Origin: Malurus cyaneus samueli
Taxonomy: Eukaryota; Chordata; Aves; Passeriformes; Maluridae
Length of the DNA: 64,000 nucleotides
Reading direction: 5' to 3'
Assembly: GCA_009741485.1 (NCBI GenBank)
Contig: CM019227.1
Location: forward strand, 13,936,669-14,000,668
Positions 31,791-44,567 of this stretch are shown one piece after another. A program made the translations under genes and the position numbers. Within the stretch, counting starts at the first letter, position 1; each line of letters opens with the position of its first letter. The notes beneath the pieces were generated by a model, which was given only the letters and a program-made list of their open reading frames with translations, searched no databases and had not been told where the DNA came from.

Positions 31791-32395
31791 CAGCTCAGTC
31801 TTTACAGGTAAACCCCATCCCTCACACCCACAGCTCAGTGCATACAGGTAAATCCCATTCCTCACACCTGCAGCTTGGTCTGTACAGGTAAATCCCATCC
31901 TCACACCTGCAGCTTAGTCTGTAAAGGTAAATCCCATCCCTCACACCCACAGCTCAGTGCATACAGGTAAATCCCATCCCTCACACCTGCAGCTCAGTTC
32001 ATCCAGGTAAATCCCATCCCTCACACCTGCAGCTCAGTTCATCCAGGTAAATCCCATCCCTCACACCCGCAGCTCAGTGCATACAGGTAAATCCCATCCC
32101 TCACACCTGCAGCTCAGTCCATACAGGTAAATCCCATCCCTCACACCTGCAGCTCGGTTCATCCAGGTAAATCCCATCCCTCACACCTGCAGCTCAGTCC
32201 ATACAGGTAAATCCCATCCCTCACACCTCCAGCTTGGTCCATATAGAGATAAATCCCCTCCCTCACACCCACAGCTCAGTCCATACATGTAAATCCCATT
32301 CCTCACACCCACAGCTCAGTCTGTACAGGTAAATCCCATTCCTCACCCCTGCAGCTCAGTCTGTACAGGTAAATCCCATCCCTCACACCTGCCAT
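31791..32395. repeat. 40-bp minisatellite, 15 copies
   Basis: Fifteen tandem units of about 39-42 bp share agctcagt(c/g)cataCAGGTAAATccc, followed by atccctcacacctgc. Units vary at a few fixed positions (cagt/cggt/tggt; catacag/catccag/tgtacag). Unit 12 has an insertion (atatagagat). Nearly every copy carries CAGGTAAAT on the plus strand, a good match to a 5' splice site, though antisense to ABAT. Confidence 0.95.
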
Positions 32396-35300
32396 ATGGG
32401 GTCCCTCATTGTCAGTGTGCTCAGCTTTGTCCAAAGTGATGCAGCTGTTGAGGATGCAGAAATCATGTTTTTTAGCCTATGCACAGCACCCTGTGGCAGG
32501 ATTACTCTCTGGCCTGTTGCCATGAAGTATCTTATGCCTGAAATTTGTCCCAGACCAGTTTGGTTTGGTCTCTAATAGCTTTTTAACCTGTCATGTTCTC
32601 TAATTCCCACCGAGGCAATCGTGTACATAATCAGATATACACAATGAGAGCTGTTAAAAATGCTTCAATACAAACTTACTACCTCCATCCTGCTCCCAGT
32701 GTCCTAATTTTTTTGGTGAATACCACAACACTAAAATGAAGCAAGCACCTCGCAAAAAATATGAAATTCATCTGTGGAAAGAGAGTTGACAGAGAAGAAC
32801 AAGATGGCTGGTTCCCATTATTTGGGAAGAAATCTGACAGGCAAATTGGAAGGAAACATAATACAAACAGAAAATATTACTGATATTAGGTTACACCAAG
32901 TTTATTTAAAATACTTAATTTTCATTATATTTATGTTACTTATGCACATTTCTGTAGTACTGCCAGACCAATTAAAACATATGAGTTGATTTCAGTTGTG
33001 TTTGCTGTCAAGAGATGCTGCCAAGAACCTCCACACATTTCATCTTTCACTAAAAAGAGGAAGCCAAAATTGGCATGCTGTGGTGATGTTCAAAGGCTTT
33101 AATCAAGATTGAGCTTGATGAGTTACAAATACAAATGAGGGATATTATTCTTTCTTTTCCCTGCAAACTAATTTTGTTTTCCTGTTTTCCTCAGTGGTTT
33201 CTGAAGCCTGTATTCTTGCACTGCCTCATTCAAAAAGGAAAAGGCTTGGGAAGGCAAGAGGTGACATCTGTTGTGAAAAAATCAGTAGGGTTGTTCATTT
33301 GCTGGGGAGGAAAGAGGAAGAGGTGATTTAATATCTACAGTACGGGCCACAAAGCCAGCACAAAATCAGCCAGGTCTGGGGTAAAGATTTCCACGAGGGA
33401 CTTGCTGCCCTGTGCTTTGCCCAGTGAAAGGCTTACAGATGGAATCTGGATGCTTTAAAATTAAACTGAACATCAAAAATAGGACACCATGAAAACATCA
33501 TCACTAATTTATGTCTTCTCCCAACACCCACTGTTCTGCTCTGTGAGAAACCAGTGATGAAACCAAGGTTACAAGGGGAGGGGAAAAAAAATCCCTGAAT
33601 AAAACCCAATATTCTGACAAACAGCTAGAAAGAGAACCTTGTGCTGGCAATCCACACTCTTGGGGAACACTTTTCCATGTTTCTTGTAAACATCCCACCC
33701 ACAGTCAGGCTGTGTACTCCAGGCTGAGCTGCACACTGACACCATGGGCAGGGCAGCACCTCTCCCACTGCTTCCCTCAACTCACCCTTTCCAGCTTCCC
33801 TTCCCACACAAGCAGCTCCTTCACCCAGCAGGACAGTGGATGTTCTGCTGTGCCTCCTGCGGAGCTATAATGGCCTTCGAGGCAGAAGCATCTGTTTTTA
33901 GAGCTGACAGGTAGGACCAGGAGCTCTTAAAACAGACCTGAGACACAAAGGCTGGGAAGCTGTGTGGGAAGAGCAGTGGAAATGAAGAGCACATCACATT
34001 GACACTGCAGGCAGGCTGTAAGGCTCCAGGAGAGAAAATCTGCTGCTCGTGACATGCAGATAGCAAAAGAAATGAAAGGAAAAGCAGGAAAGAAGTGCAG
34101 ATCTTGATGCCAGGATCATCCATGCTCCCAAACAGGGCCCACACAGCTGGGACAGCCTCACTGTCCATGGGGAACAGAGCTGACTGACACAAGCACCTGA
34201 ACCCAAACCTCTCCACTGACCCAGCAAAACACATCCTAAGGGAGTCAGCCCGGAATACAAATGCACTATAAACCAAAGGAAGTATGTACAGGTTTCTTCC
34301 ACAACAGCAGTCCCCTCCTGAGGCAAAGGAACAGCTTTCTGCTTGGGAAGACATCTCAGGGATGCACTCCCAGAACAGCTGCCCTTGTGTGGGCTCCCAG
34401 CAGCTTCCCATACCTGGGAAAAGGCACACTGTCACATCCCAAGCAGGCCAGGGTTAAATTAGATTACACTAGTGTATTCCAGCAGTGCCAGGTAAGGATT
34501 GCCCAATCTTTTTGCTGTTATCCAGCCAATTTTCAAGGTACTTGAACTACACCAGGCATTTTGAGGACATGGCTAAAACAATTCCTAAGTAAAACAGAAT
34601 TATTATATATGGGTACAAGAGTTGCAAAACAATGTATTTTCATTTGTAAAATTAAACCTGAACTTCGCTTGGAGACAGCAAGGGAAATTCTCTGTTTCTT
34701 GAGATAGAGAAAGCTGGAGACAGGTTTAGAAGATTTTTCTACTCTCAGAATTACAGCTCCACAGCTAAACTGATACCTTTGGCACTTCATCCTGTCACCT
34801 ACAGTGTATTTGAGACATCCTGACTTTTTACATGGATTCTTTAGCACACTGCAGTACATCCCCCAGAAACACCAGCAGAATTAGATGTCAGTGTTTAAAC
34901 TGCCAAGTTTCACACGAGTCATGAGAGGTAAACATTCCCTGCCAAAGCCAAGTTACATTTCAGGAAAAACACAAAATCTAAATGGGAAAGTCACCAAGTC
35001 TGAAGCTTTATTGCCTTTAAAGGGCTTTAAACCTTGCCACAGAAAGTTATGTAGCACCCAGCCTTTCAGACAGAGCCCCAAGGAGGGGTTTGATACAACA
35101 TAAGGACTTATCCACACAAATGCTTTATTTCCTGCATTAAAACAGAGAGAAATTCACTGCAATAATGGCAGAAGACAATATAAAGGGGAATTGCTTAAGT
35201 ATGAAAAATTTAGCTCACATTTCTTCAAGCTGACAGTGTTCACCTTCTAAAGGCAGTACTTTTAGTACTGGAGTGACTTCAGGGCTTTCTCAACCAGGAC

Positions 35301-36657
35301 AGAGTACCTTTATCATTTTATGAAAGTTCAGTTCATCACTTGGGCAGACCTGTGTCCTGGACACTGCAGGTGCCTAAACTTAACCCTTCACAAAGGCATC
35401 TAGTGAGATCAGCTCCTTGCTGCTGCCATAAAATAATTTCATGTCTGTCCAGCCCTTGCTAGAACTTTCACCCATTTTCTCAACAGAATTTACAACTCTA
35501 GAAGCTGTCACACACAAAATGCAAAATACTCCAAATTCACAAAGTAGGAAAAGAGAACCTAAACTTCATGCTGCAAAAAGTGGGATTTCTATTCAAAAGA
35601 AAATGTTCTGAAAATGTTCTCCCTGCTGCAAGGAGACACACCTTGACTGGACAGCAAGACAGACAACCTTCTTCTTCCATACAGCCAAGAGCTGCAACAC
35701 ATAAGCAAACTTACTACCTCATTCTTCTGCTGAATTTTTAGCACTGGCTAAATACAGAAAATGAGTAAAATATTTTGTGAAAGGAAAGACAAACAATCTA
35801 ATATAAGGATGCAGCACAGAACCCTCCTCCCACAGATCAGAAGAGAGCCTGAAAACCACTGAAATAGCTGACAACAATATTCTCTGTTTTATACACTTTG
35901 CATGCTTTGGAAAACCCCCAGAATACTGTTATTTTTGCACAAACACCATATGGCTAAGAAAAAAATCACTTTCTCTGTTTTTCTGGACCATAGTTGTCAT
36001 TGCAGCCAATAGGACAATGATGTGATAAAACAGATCACAACATTCAGAAAACCAAGAGGGGACAGAGGTGGTTTTCAAGCCACAGAACAGTCGCTGGGAG
36101 AATTATCTACTTTTAGCTGGTAACAGCTCTGACCCCTTAGGCAACCTCTTCTGCACATAAAGAAAAGAAATTTGAAAGCAGATCCATCTGGAGAAAGAAT
36201 AGGGTGTTTTCAGCCTCTGGAAAGATAAATCCATTATGTAACTTTAATGCACATCCATCCTTCCACAGGCTATGGGCCCACAGTGATAATTATCTGTGTG
36301 GTGGATTCTTGGTCTTTAAGCTTCAGTGCCCCTGATGTGTCATTTTTTGATTACTTACCTGTACTTTCACAGCTCCCTTCTCATCAGCTGCTTTCCTCCG
36401 CCCTTTCCTGTTTCTTCCTCTTTCAAATGGGATAAGACACCTCACTATTTGATTCAGACTTATCACTATGCCTGAAAAACTCTTAAGAGCTTAAAAAGAG
36501 CTGTGAAAGAAGAACAGTCACTAATGGAAAAGCCTGCTTCAACGAAAGTCATGCACACAGATGGACAAGGTGCAACATACAGGGATGAATAAAAAAGTCT
36601 TGGAAAACAGCAAAGAGGACAAAAGTATTACACAAAATCTGAGAATTACTCAAGATC

Positions 36658-36679
36658 TCTTGAGTAGATCTACTCAAGA
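36658..36679. repeat. 22-bp perfect palindrome
   Basis: An 11-bp arm (tcttgagtaga) is followed directly by its reverse complement. The palindrome is overlapped by two direct copies of actcaagatct at 36648-36658 and 36672-36682. It could extrude a cruciform. No transposon or gene relation is visible. Confidence 0.85.
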
Positions 36680-39295
36680 TCTACTCCCTGCTCCCTCTCA
36701 CAAAGGCAAAGCCAAGAGCAAAGAACATCCATCCAAGCTCAGAGTCCCCGTTTGATTTAAAGGTTCTGGTCTACAGCCAATCCAGTAAGATTTAAAGATA
36801 TAATGAGGTTGTATCTTTACACAGAAATACAACAGGGAGTGCTACATATAGTATATACACATCCTGCCACTCAATAGTCCTCTTTTCTGAGACACTTCCA
36901 CAAGCAAGTTTCATTCGGATAAGAAGGGAATTTAATTTGCACTTAAAATAGATACATTTTTTTCTAAGTGTTTCTAGAATGGACTTTCAACACTAGAAGT
37001 CATGAAATGAAGCCTGGAAGCCAAGAAGCAGATCCAGCTGGCCTTAGACTGGCTGTGAACTCTTCCTAATCCTGTGAACCCTAATAATCCCCGAATGTAT
37101 GAGGCCAAGTGGTAGTACAGGTACATCATGACATCACCTGAGCTGTTTTAACTCAGGCCCAGCACTCAGAGCACAAACCCAGAGGAAGACTCAGCACCTC
37201 CAAGGGCAGGAGAGCTCCCCGTGCAGCTGAACCTGCATGCACAGGCAGCCACAGCTGGGCAGCTGCCCACTGCACCCACAGGGACACAAGGCATGGCATA
37301 AAGTGCTCTCAAGCACCACCCCAACCAGACAGGGCAAGGGAATCACCTGGAGAGCCCCAAACTGCTGGCAGAGGCAGCAAGAGCTGGTTTCAATGTATTT
37401 ACACACTGCTGGCAAACATCTGAATTCCTCCCTGCTTCGGAAAAAATCCAGATCAGGACGTTCTGCTTTCCCAATGACAGCACAGCAGCCAGCAGGACAC
37501 CTACTGATTTGCTTGGTGTTTATTTGCATGCTGTGTTTGCTTAGTGCCTCTGGCATAAATATCCAATTTTATCCACTTATTTGAGTTGACTTTGTATCTG
37601 GATGCACAAGACACCTCACTGTACAATATGCCTCCAAGGCTGTCATTCCTCAGAAAACTAAAGGCCTAATAAAATACTAATAAAACACTTCTACTGCGTT
37701 TTCCCCCACGTATTTTATAAGTGGTCATCTTGTCTAATAACATCGCACCCTTACTGACTCAGGGCTCCATTATCAGCAGATGTCTGAATCACTGTCCTCT
37801 GCACTCGGGATTGTCCAAGGGGAACCACACACACAGACTGCAGACACAGAAGACCTGAGCACTGATTCTCAGTCCAAAACGCTATCCAACATGTAATTTG
37901 CAAGAACAGCTTTCCTTCCCTGTATCTCTGTCCTTCCCCTGCTATACAGTCAGCCCAGTGATGTTTCTCTCATTTGAGGAGTGTTTTAAACACTAAGGAT
38001 GAGAAACACTATGAAATCCAGATATAATCCTGCTCTGCATATGCTGTATTCAGTATGGTGAGCTGTGATCCAGCATTTGAATCATTGACCTCCAAATCTG
38101 CATTTATAAGTCCAGTTAGAAAAGATAAGCTGCACCCCAGACACAATTTGCCCAATACCCACACTACAGAAAAAACAATTACAGTAAAAAAATCAGCAGT
38201 GCAAAAAGAACGGCAACAAAAATTGCCAATTCAATTTATAACACAACAACCAATTTATAACAGGATTCAATATGTAATTTTCTTACTGTAATGCTTTCAG
38301 AAGGTAACCTTAGCAGTACCCTTAGTACTCTTTTTATACCAGTTGCCTTTCAACCTTTACCAAATTCCTTGTTTCAAACTGTAAAAGCAAAAACCCTTTT
38401 AAGAGCCCATACCCATCAACTGTGCCTTTGAACTGTAGGGCAAAATCCAGTATTTGTAAGTCTGAACATTCATTACTGATTACAAAATTTCTTGGAAATC
38501 TACCACAGTAGTTCAGTTTCTTCGCATATAATTTCCTTCTCTATTTCATAAAGAGAGATGGAGAGTCACAGAGGCAAAAGCCAAGCTAGGCAATGGCAAA
38601 TTCTGGTTGAACTGCCCTCCACTACTTTAAGCACAAATGAAGGCAAGGGAAGTGATGCTATGGATGTATCAAACCAAAACACTGCCTCGGGTTTTGAATC
38701 ACAAGCACCAGCCGGAGAGCAGGAAACGGCAAAGCCCAGCTGAAGCTCAGGTGAAGAGCAGCAGCAGGCCTCCCCTAACACCATTACTCAGCTGGCTGCA
38801 CCACCCCAGCCAGGGGAGCCCTCCCGGCAGAGCCAGCGCCGTTCTCCCCACGGCACACCGCAGCTCCGCGCCGGGGCCCACCCGCCCGTCGGGGGAGCCG
38901 CTGCCGGGGCACAGAGCATCCCGAACCCGCTCCGGTGAGGCCGAACGCGCGGGGAACAACGAACCGTCCTGCGCTCCGCGGGCCCCCAGCTCCACGGGGA
39001 GGCCGGGCCCGCCGGGGTCAAACCCCGCGCTCAGGTCCGGCAGGGCAGGGCAGGGCAGGGCCCCCGAGCAGGCAGGACGGCACCAACCCCCGACCCCCCG
39101 CTCCCCAGGGCGCCGGCTGGGGACCCGGCCGAAGGGCATCAGCGGGCGGCGGGGGACGCGGGGCTGCCCCGGCGATGCGGGCACCGCCGCCTGCGAGGAT
39201 GGACGCGGCGGGAGACGGGGGCCCGCGGGAGTCCCGCTGCCAGCAGGCGGCGGCAGGCGAAAGCAGCGGCCGTCCGCGGCCCCGCGCGTTCGGGC

Positions 39296-39565
39296 GCTCA
39301 CCGGGAGGTGTGGGGCTGCGATCCTGCGGGGCTGCGCGTCCTGCGGCGGCCGCGCCGGGCGGGCTGGGCTAGGCTGGGCTCTGCTGGGCTGGGCTCTGCT
39401 GGGCTGGGCTGGCCGCGCACCCACAGCCCCGCCGCCCGGCCCCGCCGCGCCCGCCCACCCCGCGCGCCGCAGCCAATCAGCGCCGCCGCTCGCGCCCCGC
39501 GCCCGCCGCAGCCAATGGGAGAGCGCGGCCGACTCGCCCCCGGCGGGGCGGGAGGGGCGGGCCGA
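39296..39565 (-). promoter_or_regulatory. ABAT: Candidate outer ABAT promoter (CpG island with CCAAT and GC boxes) and non-coding first exon
   Basis: This is the core of a very CpG-rich stretch (about 38.8-40.1 kb). CCAAT lies at 39473-39477 and again at 39512-39516, each preceded by cgcag, and GGGGCGGGAGGGGCGGG lies at 39545-39561. Below them, at the downstream edge for a minus-strand transcript, is the strong donor CCCG|gtgagc (39301-39296). The layout (GC boxes, CCAAT boxes, then a donor 170 nt on) fits a TATA-less promoter and short first exon for ABAT. Splicing would be to 17458. This could instead serve an unrelated non-coding transcript. Confidence 0.5.
39361..39412. repeat. Short GGGCT-type tandem repeat
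   Basis: Units of ggctgggct and gggctctgct repeat about five times, inside the candidate first exon of the outer ABAT promoter. A similar short GGCAG repeat lies at about 39038-39060. Confidence 0.8.
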
Positions 39566-39613
39566 CAGCGACCCAGGACCCTGAGGGCCGGAGCGGGGGC
39601 GGGCGGGCGCACG

Positions 39614-40085
39614 GAGAGCCCATGGCCCCTCAGCGAAGGGACTGCCCGCCCTCCTCGGCGGCTGCACCGAGAGCCCATGGCCCCTCAGCGAAAGGGCTGC
39701 CCGCCCTCCTCGGCGGCTGCACGGAGAGCCCATGGCCCCTCAGCGAAGGGACTGCCCGCCCTCCTCGGCGGCTGCACCGAGAGCCCATGGCCCCTCAGCG
39801 AAAGGGCTGCCCGCCCTCCTCGGCGGCTGCACGGAGAGCCCATGGCCCCTCAGCGAAGGGACTGCCCGCCCTCCTCGGCGGCCGCACGGAGAGCCCATGG
39901 CCCCTCAGCGAAGGACTGCCCGCCTCCTCGGCGGCTGCACGGAGCCCATGGCCCCTCAGCGAAGGGCTGCCCGCCCTCCTCGGCGGCTGCACGGAGAGCC
40001 CATGGCCCTCAGCGAGGACTGCCCGCCCTCCTCGCGCGACGGAGCCCAGGCCTCAGCGAAAGGGCTGCCCGCCCTCCTCTCCGCC
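39614..40085. repeat. 55-bp GC-rich minisatellite with 110-bp higher-order pattern
   Basis: Units start at 39614, 39669, 39724, 39779, 39834 and 39889 (exact 55-bp steps), followed by two or three shortened, decaying copies. Copies 1-4 alternate between two types (gaagggactg ending gcaccga; gaaagggctg ending gcacgga), so the recent unit of duplication was a 110-bp dimer. Because 55 is not a multiple of 3 and the unit has no stop, plus-strand frames stay open across the array. It lies just upstream of the candidate outer ABAT promoter. Confidence 0.95.
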
Positions 40086-40089
40086 TGCT

Positions 40090-43000
40090 CCGCGGGCTCC
40101 AGCGCGTCCGTGACACGGGCAGCGGAGCCGGCTTCATAAGCGCGATGGGAATCCGTACCTGCACCGTTACAGCTCCACCGAGAAACACTGTCCTCTCCTT
40201 ATTGCCTCGTATTTACCTGCTGCCACTTGGGACACAATTCAGCAAATGCAACAATTGGGAAAGTCATTTGGTCTTCTAACTCTGATTAGAAATTCAAATT
40301 AAATCTAGTACGATGTCAAACTCCAAATTTAATACCCAAATCTTCACCAGCATCTCAGCCTGACACAGCAAAAACACATTTTTGTTGTGGACTGCAACAA
40401 AAGCAGTTCAATCCAATAATGACCTGTTTAGTTGCTGTTTGGTTCATTTACAGCAATGTGGTATTTGCAGACACAATACTGCCCTTGAAACTACAACCCA
40501 ATAAAAAATAATATTATGTATTTCATCCACAACAGAAACTATTTGAACACATGTTGAGCCCTACCTGGACTCTCATCTCAGAGAATTCTAGGTCTCATTC
40601 ACAGTCTTGGTTTTCCTGAAAACCGAAAACGTGGCTACACAAGGCCAAGACGCGATTCTGAAATGTACAGCTCCCTCCCCTCTGCCGTGACCAGCACACA
40701 GGCAGCCTCTCTCATTCACAGAACTGCACTGGGATTGATAACGAATGCACATTTATTCACAAGAGAGGGGAGCTGTCAGCCCCTGCACAGGACAGCTGCA
40801 GAGGACACAAGCAAGGCAGGAACACCGCAGGCTCTGAGTGGCCAGACCTGTTCCATTTTGCTGCAAACACCACCAGTTTGCAGATGGTGCTACAGGATCC
40901 TTCTGTCCCTGCACACACCACTCCAGGCTGGGCCATCTACTCCTCCTCATTTCCACTTATCCTGCCCAGAACCCTTATGTCTGTCAGCTCATTACAGTGA
41001 GAAAGATTTAATGGTCCAAAATTGTAAGAGAGGCTGCAGTTCAGCCATTAAGATAGGAGCGGGCCATTTGCATCAGAAAGGGTAAGGAATCACTACAAGA
41101 GATTCCTGGGAGAATACAGGATCTCTATGATGAGAGTCTTCAATAAGAAGGAAGACAAACACTCAGCCCTCAGATGAGTATGATTCTGCTTTGAGAGGAA
41201 TATAGAGCAGATAATTTCTTGGTGTCCCTTTTGATCAATCTACAATATGAGCCTGCTTCTGATATCCCTTAGAACAAGAACTGAGCAGGACCATTATACA
41301 GCAGTAAACTTTATTTCTTTCATGCTGTCTTCTAACTCTCTGTTAATTTTATTGCCTAATTAATTACATATATTTTTATTCATCTTTGAGGCAGGAGTTA
41401 TGTTACTTTTTAATTATTATTAACAACATACGTATCAACATCTGACAAGAACTCCCTTTGAATATTTGCCCAAGAAGCCTGGAGAATACACTGACCTTGC
41501 TAAGAAGCTAAGGATGTTTTTTTTAAATGTCTTCTTGCTCACACCAATGGGGCTGTTCTGGGCAAACAATGTGTAAACAAACATACATGCACACACACAC
41601 ATACATATATCTATGTAGGTATTTTCTTACTGCTTTTAGGTGCTGGTATTGCTAAAGAAATTCTGTGTGCCATCTGCTGGGAGAAACTTTCTCTGAGGCA
41701 AAGTGCTGTACTGACACAGCTGACTGCACTGCTGGCAGCACAAAGAGGCAGTTACTTTTCAATAGGCACCTTTAATTTGTTAATGCACCAATTTCCAGAT
41801 CAGATGGACAGGACAACAGAAAACCAGGGTCAGGATGAGTAGAACAACAGCAGGATGAAATCTTTAAGAGTAGAAAAACCCCCTATGTCACAAACCTCCT
41901 TTCCATGTCATAACAAGCAGACACAGGGATTCTGCATCCACCTTAATGAACAATCTCACAATAGTTATCTGCTGTAAAAATTTGAGATCCAATTAAAATC
42001 CTCACCTTCTAAGGATTGAGAAGTCCCTACCACACACAAAAGTCCATCCACTTTTTCCTAGAATGTTTCCTGAAAACCCCAAACTGCTGGAGGCAGCCTC
42101 CTAAAGCTACTGTCAAAAAGTAGGCAACACCACTTTTTTTTTCAGGATTATTTCCACAGTAACTTCATCTGCAAGTCTAGGTGAGAAGTGCAGAACCACA
42201 TTCTCAACCTAAACTGTTACTCCAAAATACAATACTGTTAAACTAGAAAGGAACAGGGTGTTTAACAAACTGTAAAATGTTTTGACTCAAAGTGTTGTAC
42301 AGCAGATGGAGCTACAAGGATGGCCTACAAATAGCCACCTACACTTGAGAACACCCAGCAATGATAAATATACAGAATGTATCCCATCAAGGGAGTACCC
42401 TCAACTTTTTTCTACTGCAAAATTACACACAGTCGTTCACTACAAAGCAACTCTCAAAAGTTTCACATTGACAAAGACTGAAAATAAATAAATGCAATTA
42501 TTTCGCAAGGCTCCGAAATAGAGCTGTTTAGACGTTGCATAGAAGTTCTCTTCCTGACCAGTATCTGTAATTGTATCACCTTTGCTTCTCTTAAGACATA
42601 AAAACAGGTCAGGGATGGGAACTGAGAAAAGGCATTTGTTGTTTCACCATATGCCAGTGACAGAAAATCCAGTTTGTTTCAAACCAGTTTCCTCCTGGAA
42701 GCTCATGTGTCTATCCAGTACCGTAATTTCCAAGAGTATTTGGACACACCTCCTTTTTATCAGAACACTGCACTGCAAGGGTTCCACAGGTTCCCCTTCA
42801 CCTCCTCTGTGTTGCTCTCTCCACAAAATGATCCATCTGGATAACCACTGGACTCGCCATCCAGATCCAGAAATGCTCCCTGATGACTTTATTTAGCAAA
42901 AGAGAAAATCAGTTTTTTAACTGAAAACTTTCCAATTTAAGCTCCATAGCAGAGTAGAAATAAAAAAAAAAATAAAAGTCATGTTTTAAATTAAGTACCT

Positions 43001-44531
43001 ATTTTCCCTCCCTTCACAGAAAGGAAGGACTTGCAGGTGAGTTTCTCTAGATAATTCCAAAGATTTTGAGAAATCCTGTGTGAGAAAAAATCCTCCCTAA
43101 CTGCACACACTATTTCACATCAGTTCACATTGATTTCTTGCTACAGGCTTCAAAAAACCACTACTGAAATAAGCAGCTACATTCAAAATAGTTAAATCTA
43201 CCAAAGTTAACATTACATAACAAACAAACAAACACGATTTTGGGAATCTTTCGATTAAAATACCGTTTTTTTATCTTTGAAGTTCAAATGAGGGTTTTGA
43301 GAGAGAAGTTTTGAATTAATCTAGGCAGATATATGCTAACATAATGTAATTTTTATTTTGACTATACTCACAGGGAATGGCCATTATCATCTAATAACCT
43401 TTCATCTCATTAAAGAACACAAAAAATAGGTCTTCACACACATAAGCAGGTTATGAAATAACTGACTGAAACCAAATGCAGAACAGGCTTTCAAGAAGTC
43501 AGTCAGATGCTTCTAATGAATGTCTGCACACTCCCACGAGCCCCAGGTGGAACAGCTCCATCACTGACACTCTCCTAATGCTGAGGAATCCGGTGGGCAC
43601 ACGGATTTCCATGGCAGTGCACACATGGTAAACTGATATAAACACAACAGTGCACATAACAGTTATAAAAGTACGAGCAGGTTTTCAGTTTTGTTAATAA
43701 CACAGGAGAGATTTAATAAATATGTTTACTTTAATCCAAGTCAGACACTGAAGGTCCCCATTTGTGTGGGCAAGACATTCTTGGACACCTCCCTCCCCCC
43801 AGCCTCACACATATATGCTGACGGTAGAATTCCAAATATTTCAAGAGCTGCAGCATCTCACTTCATGTGGTACCTTCTCACCCTCAACCTGCCTAGGACA
43901 GAAGAGCTTAAAATTCCAATATAGGGTTGACCTCCTATACTCCAAAACCTCTGTGGAGTATTTTTAGAGGCTCAAACAAAATGCATCTTGTCTCCTTTCA
44001 GTTCAGACAGTGGCTCTAAACTAGTGTGATCTAGACAGAGAAGTTTCATAAACAACTTCCTTAAAGACAATTTCATGCAAGACAAAAAAGTGTTGTCTAG
44101 AACACTGCTTCACAAATGTCCAGAAATTCAAATAATGTCAGCTGGGATTAGACTGAGAACTGTGTCCATGTTCTGTAACCTAAAAAGGGGAAATGCATGA
44201 CATCTGCAAATCAACCACATGGAAAAGGCTGAACACTTCTTTGTCAGACTCTAAAACTGAAATCATCAATCCCAAAGAGCAATTCACCATGTCACTGCCA
44301 CTACCTGGCATCCGGCAGGTCCTCAAAAACATCAAAGAAATCATGTCCAAGTGCACAAGTCCAAGAAACCAAGTGCCCAGACCAAAAAAGTAAAGTAAAT
44401 CTGCATTGCAATACTTTCTGAGAACAACATTCCACCAGGAAGAGGCTCTCCTTGGGATGAAATTCTTTGTCTCAGAACAGCAAAATAGCCCTTCTTCTTA
44501 GATTAAGATCCTCTATTTTCTTGTGGGCCTG
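40090..44531. other. Intergenic region between METTL22 (3' end) and the outer ABAT island
   Basis: No exon or RNA gene can be supported. A short CA-rich tract occurs near 41588-41604. The part next to 44531 must contain the METTL22 3' UTR. Confidence 0.6.
43352..43357 (-). terminator. METTL22: Candidate METTL22 polyadenylation signal
   Basis: TTTATT on the plus strand gives AATAAA on the minus strand, 1.2 kb past the METTL22 stop codon. ATTAAA variants lie nearer, at about 43712-43717 and 43730-43735. The sequence does not show which one is used. Confidence 0.25.
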
Positions 44532-44567
44532 TCATGTTAGGTGCTCAGCCACTATCTTCCACAATTC
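44532..44567 (-). CDS. METTL22: METTL22 terminal coding exon
   Basis: Acceptor cccctgcag at 44576-44568 is followed by 36 nt encoding ELWKIVAEHLT and TGA (44534-44532). The human protein ends ELWKIIAEPVT, so this short exon is secure despite lying 1.66 kb from exon 9. Confidence 0.94.
   Translation of the reverse strand, partial: ELWKIVAEHLT

Larger units (their letters stand above)
25340..39301. other. ABAT 5' intron (outer segment) if the 39.3 kb promoter is used; otherwise intergenic
   Basis: This is about 14 kb with no coding exon I can support. It contains moderately GC-rich sequence to about 26.0 kb, the 40-bp minisatellite at 31791-32395 and the 22-bp palindrome at 36658-36679. A 204-codon minus-strand open frame at 33821-34435 has no recognisable homology. 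Confidence 0.55.

Noticed and set aside
33821..34435. Minus-strand 204-codon open frame
   Set aside because: This is the longest frame outside repeats and islands, but there is no recognisable homology or domain, and no splice context links it to a gene. A frame of this length is not very unlikely by chance in 64 kb.
38637..39733. Overlapping open frames of more than 300 codons on both strands in the 39 kb island
   Set aside because: They are rich in Pro, Arg, Gly and Ala, open in several frames at once, and carry no domain I recognise. This is what stop-poor CpG-island sequence produces.
39308..40279. Plus-strand 323-codon frame and two companions over the 55-bp array
   Set aside because: The unit lacks stops in all frames and 55 is not divisible by 3, so all frames read the same peptide cycle. 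It is a repeat artefact.
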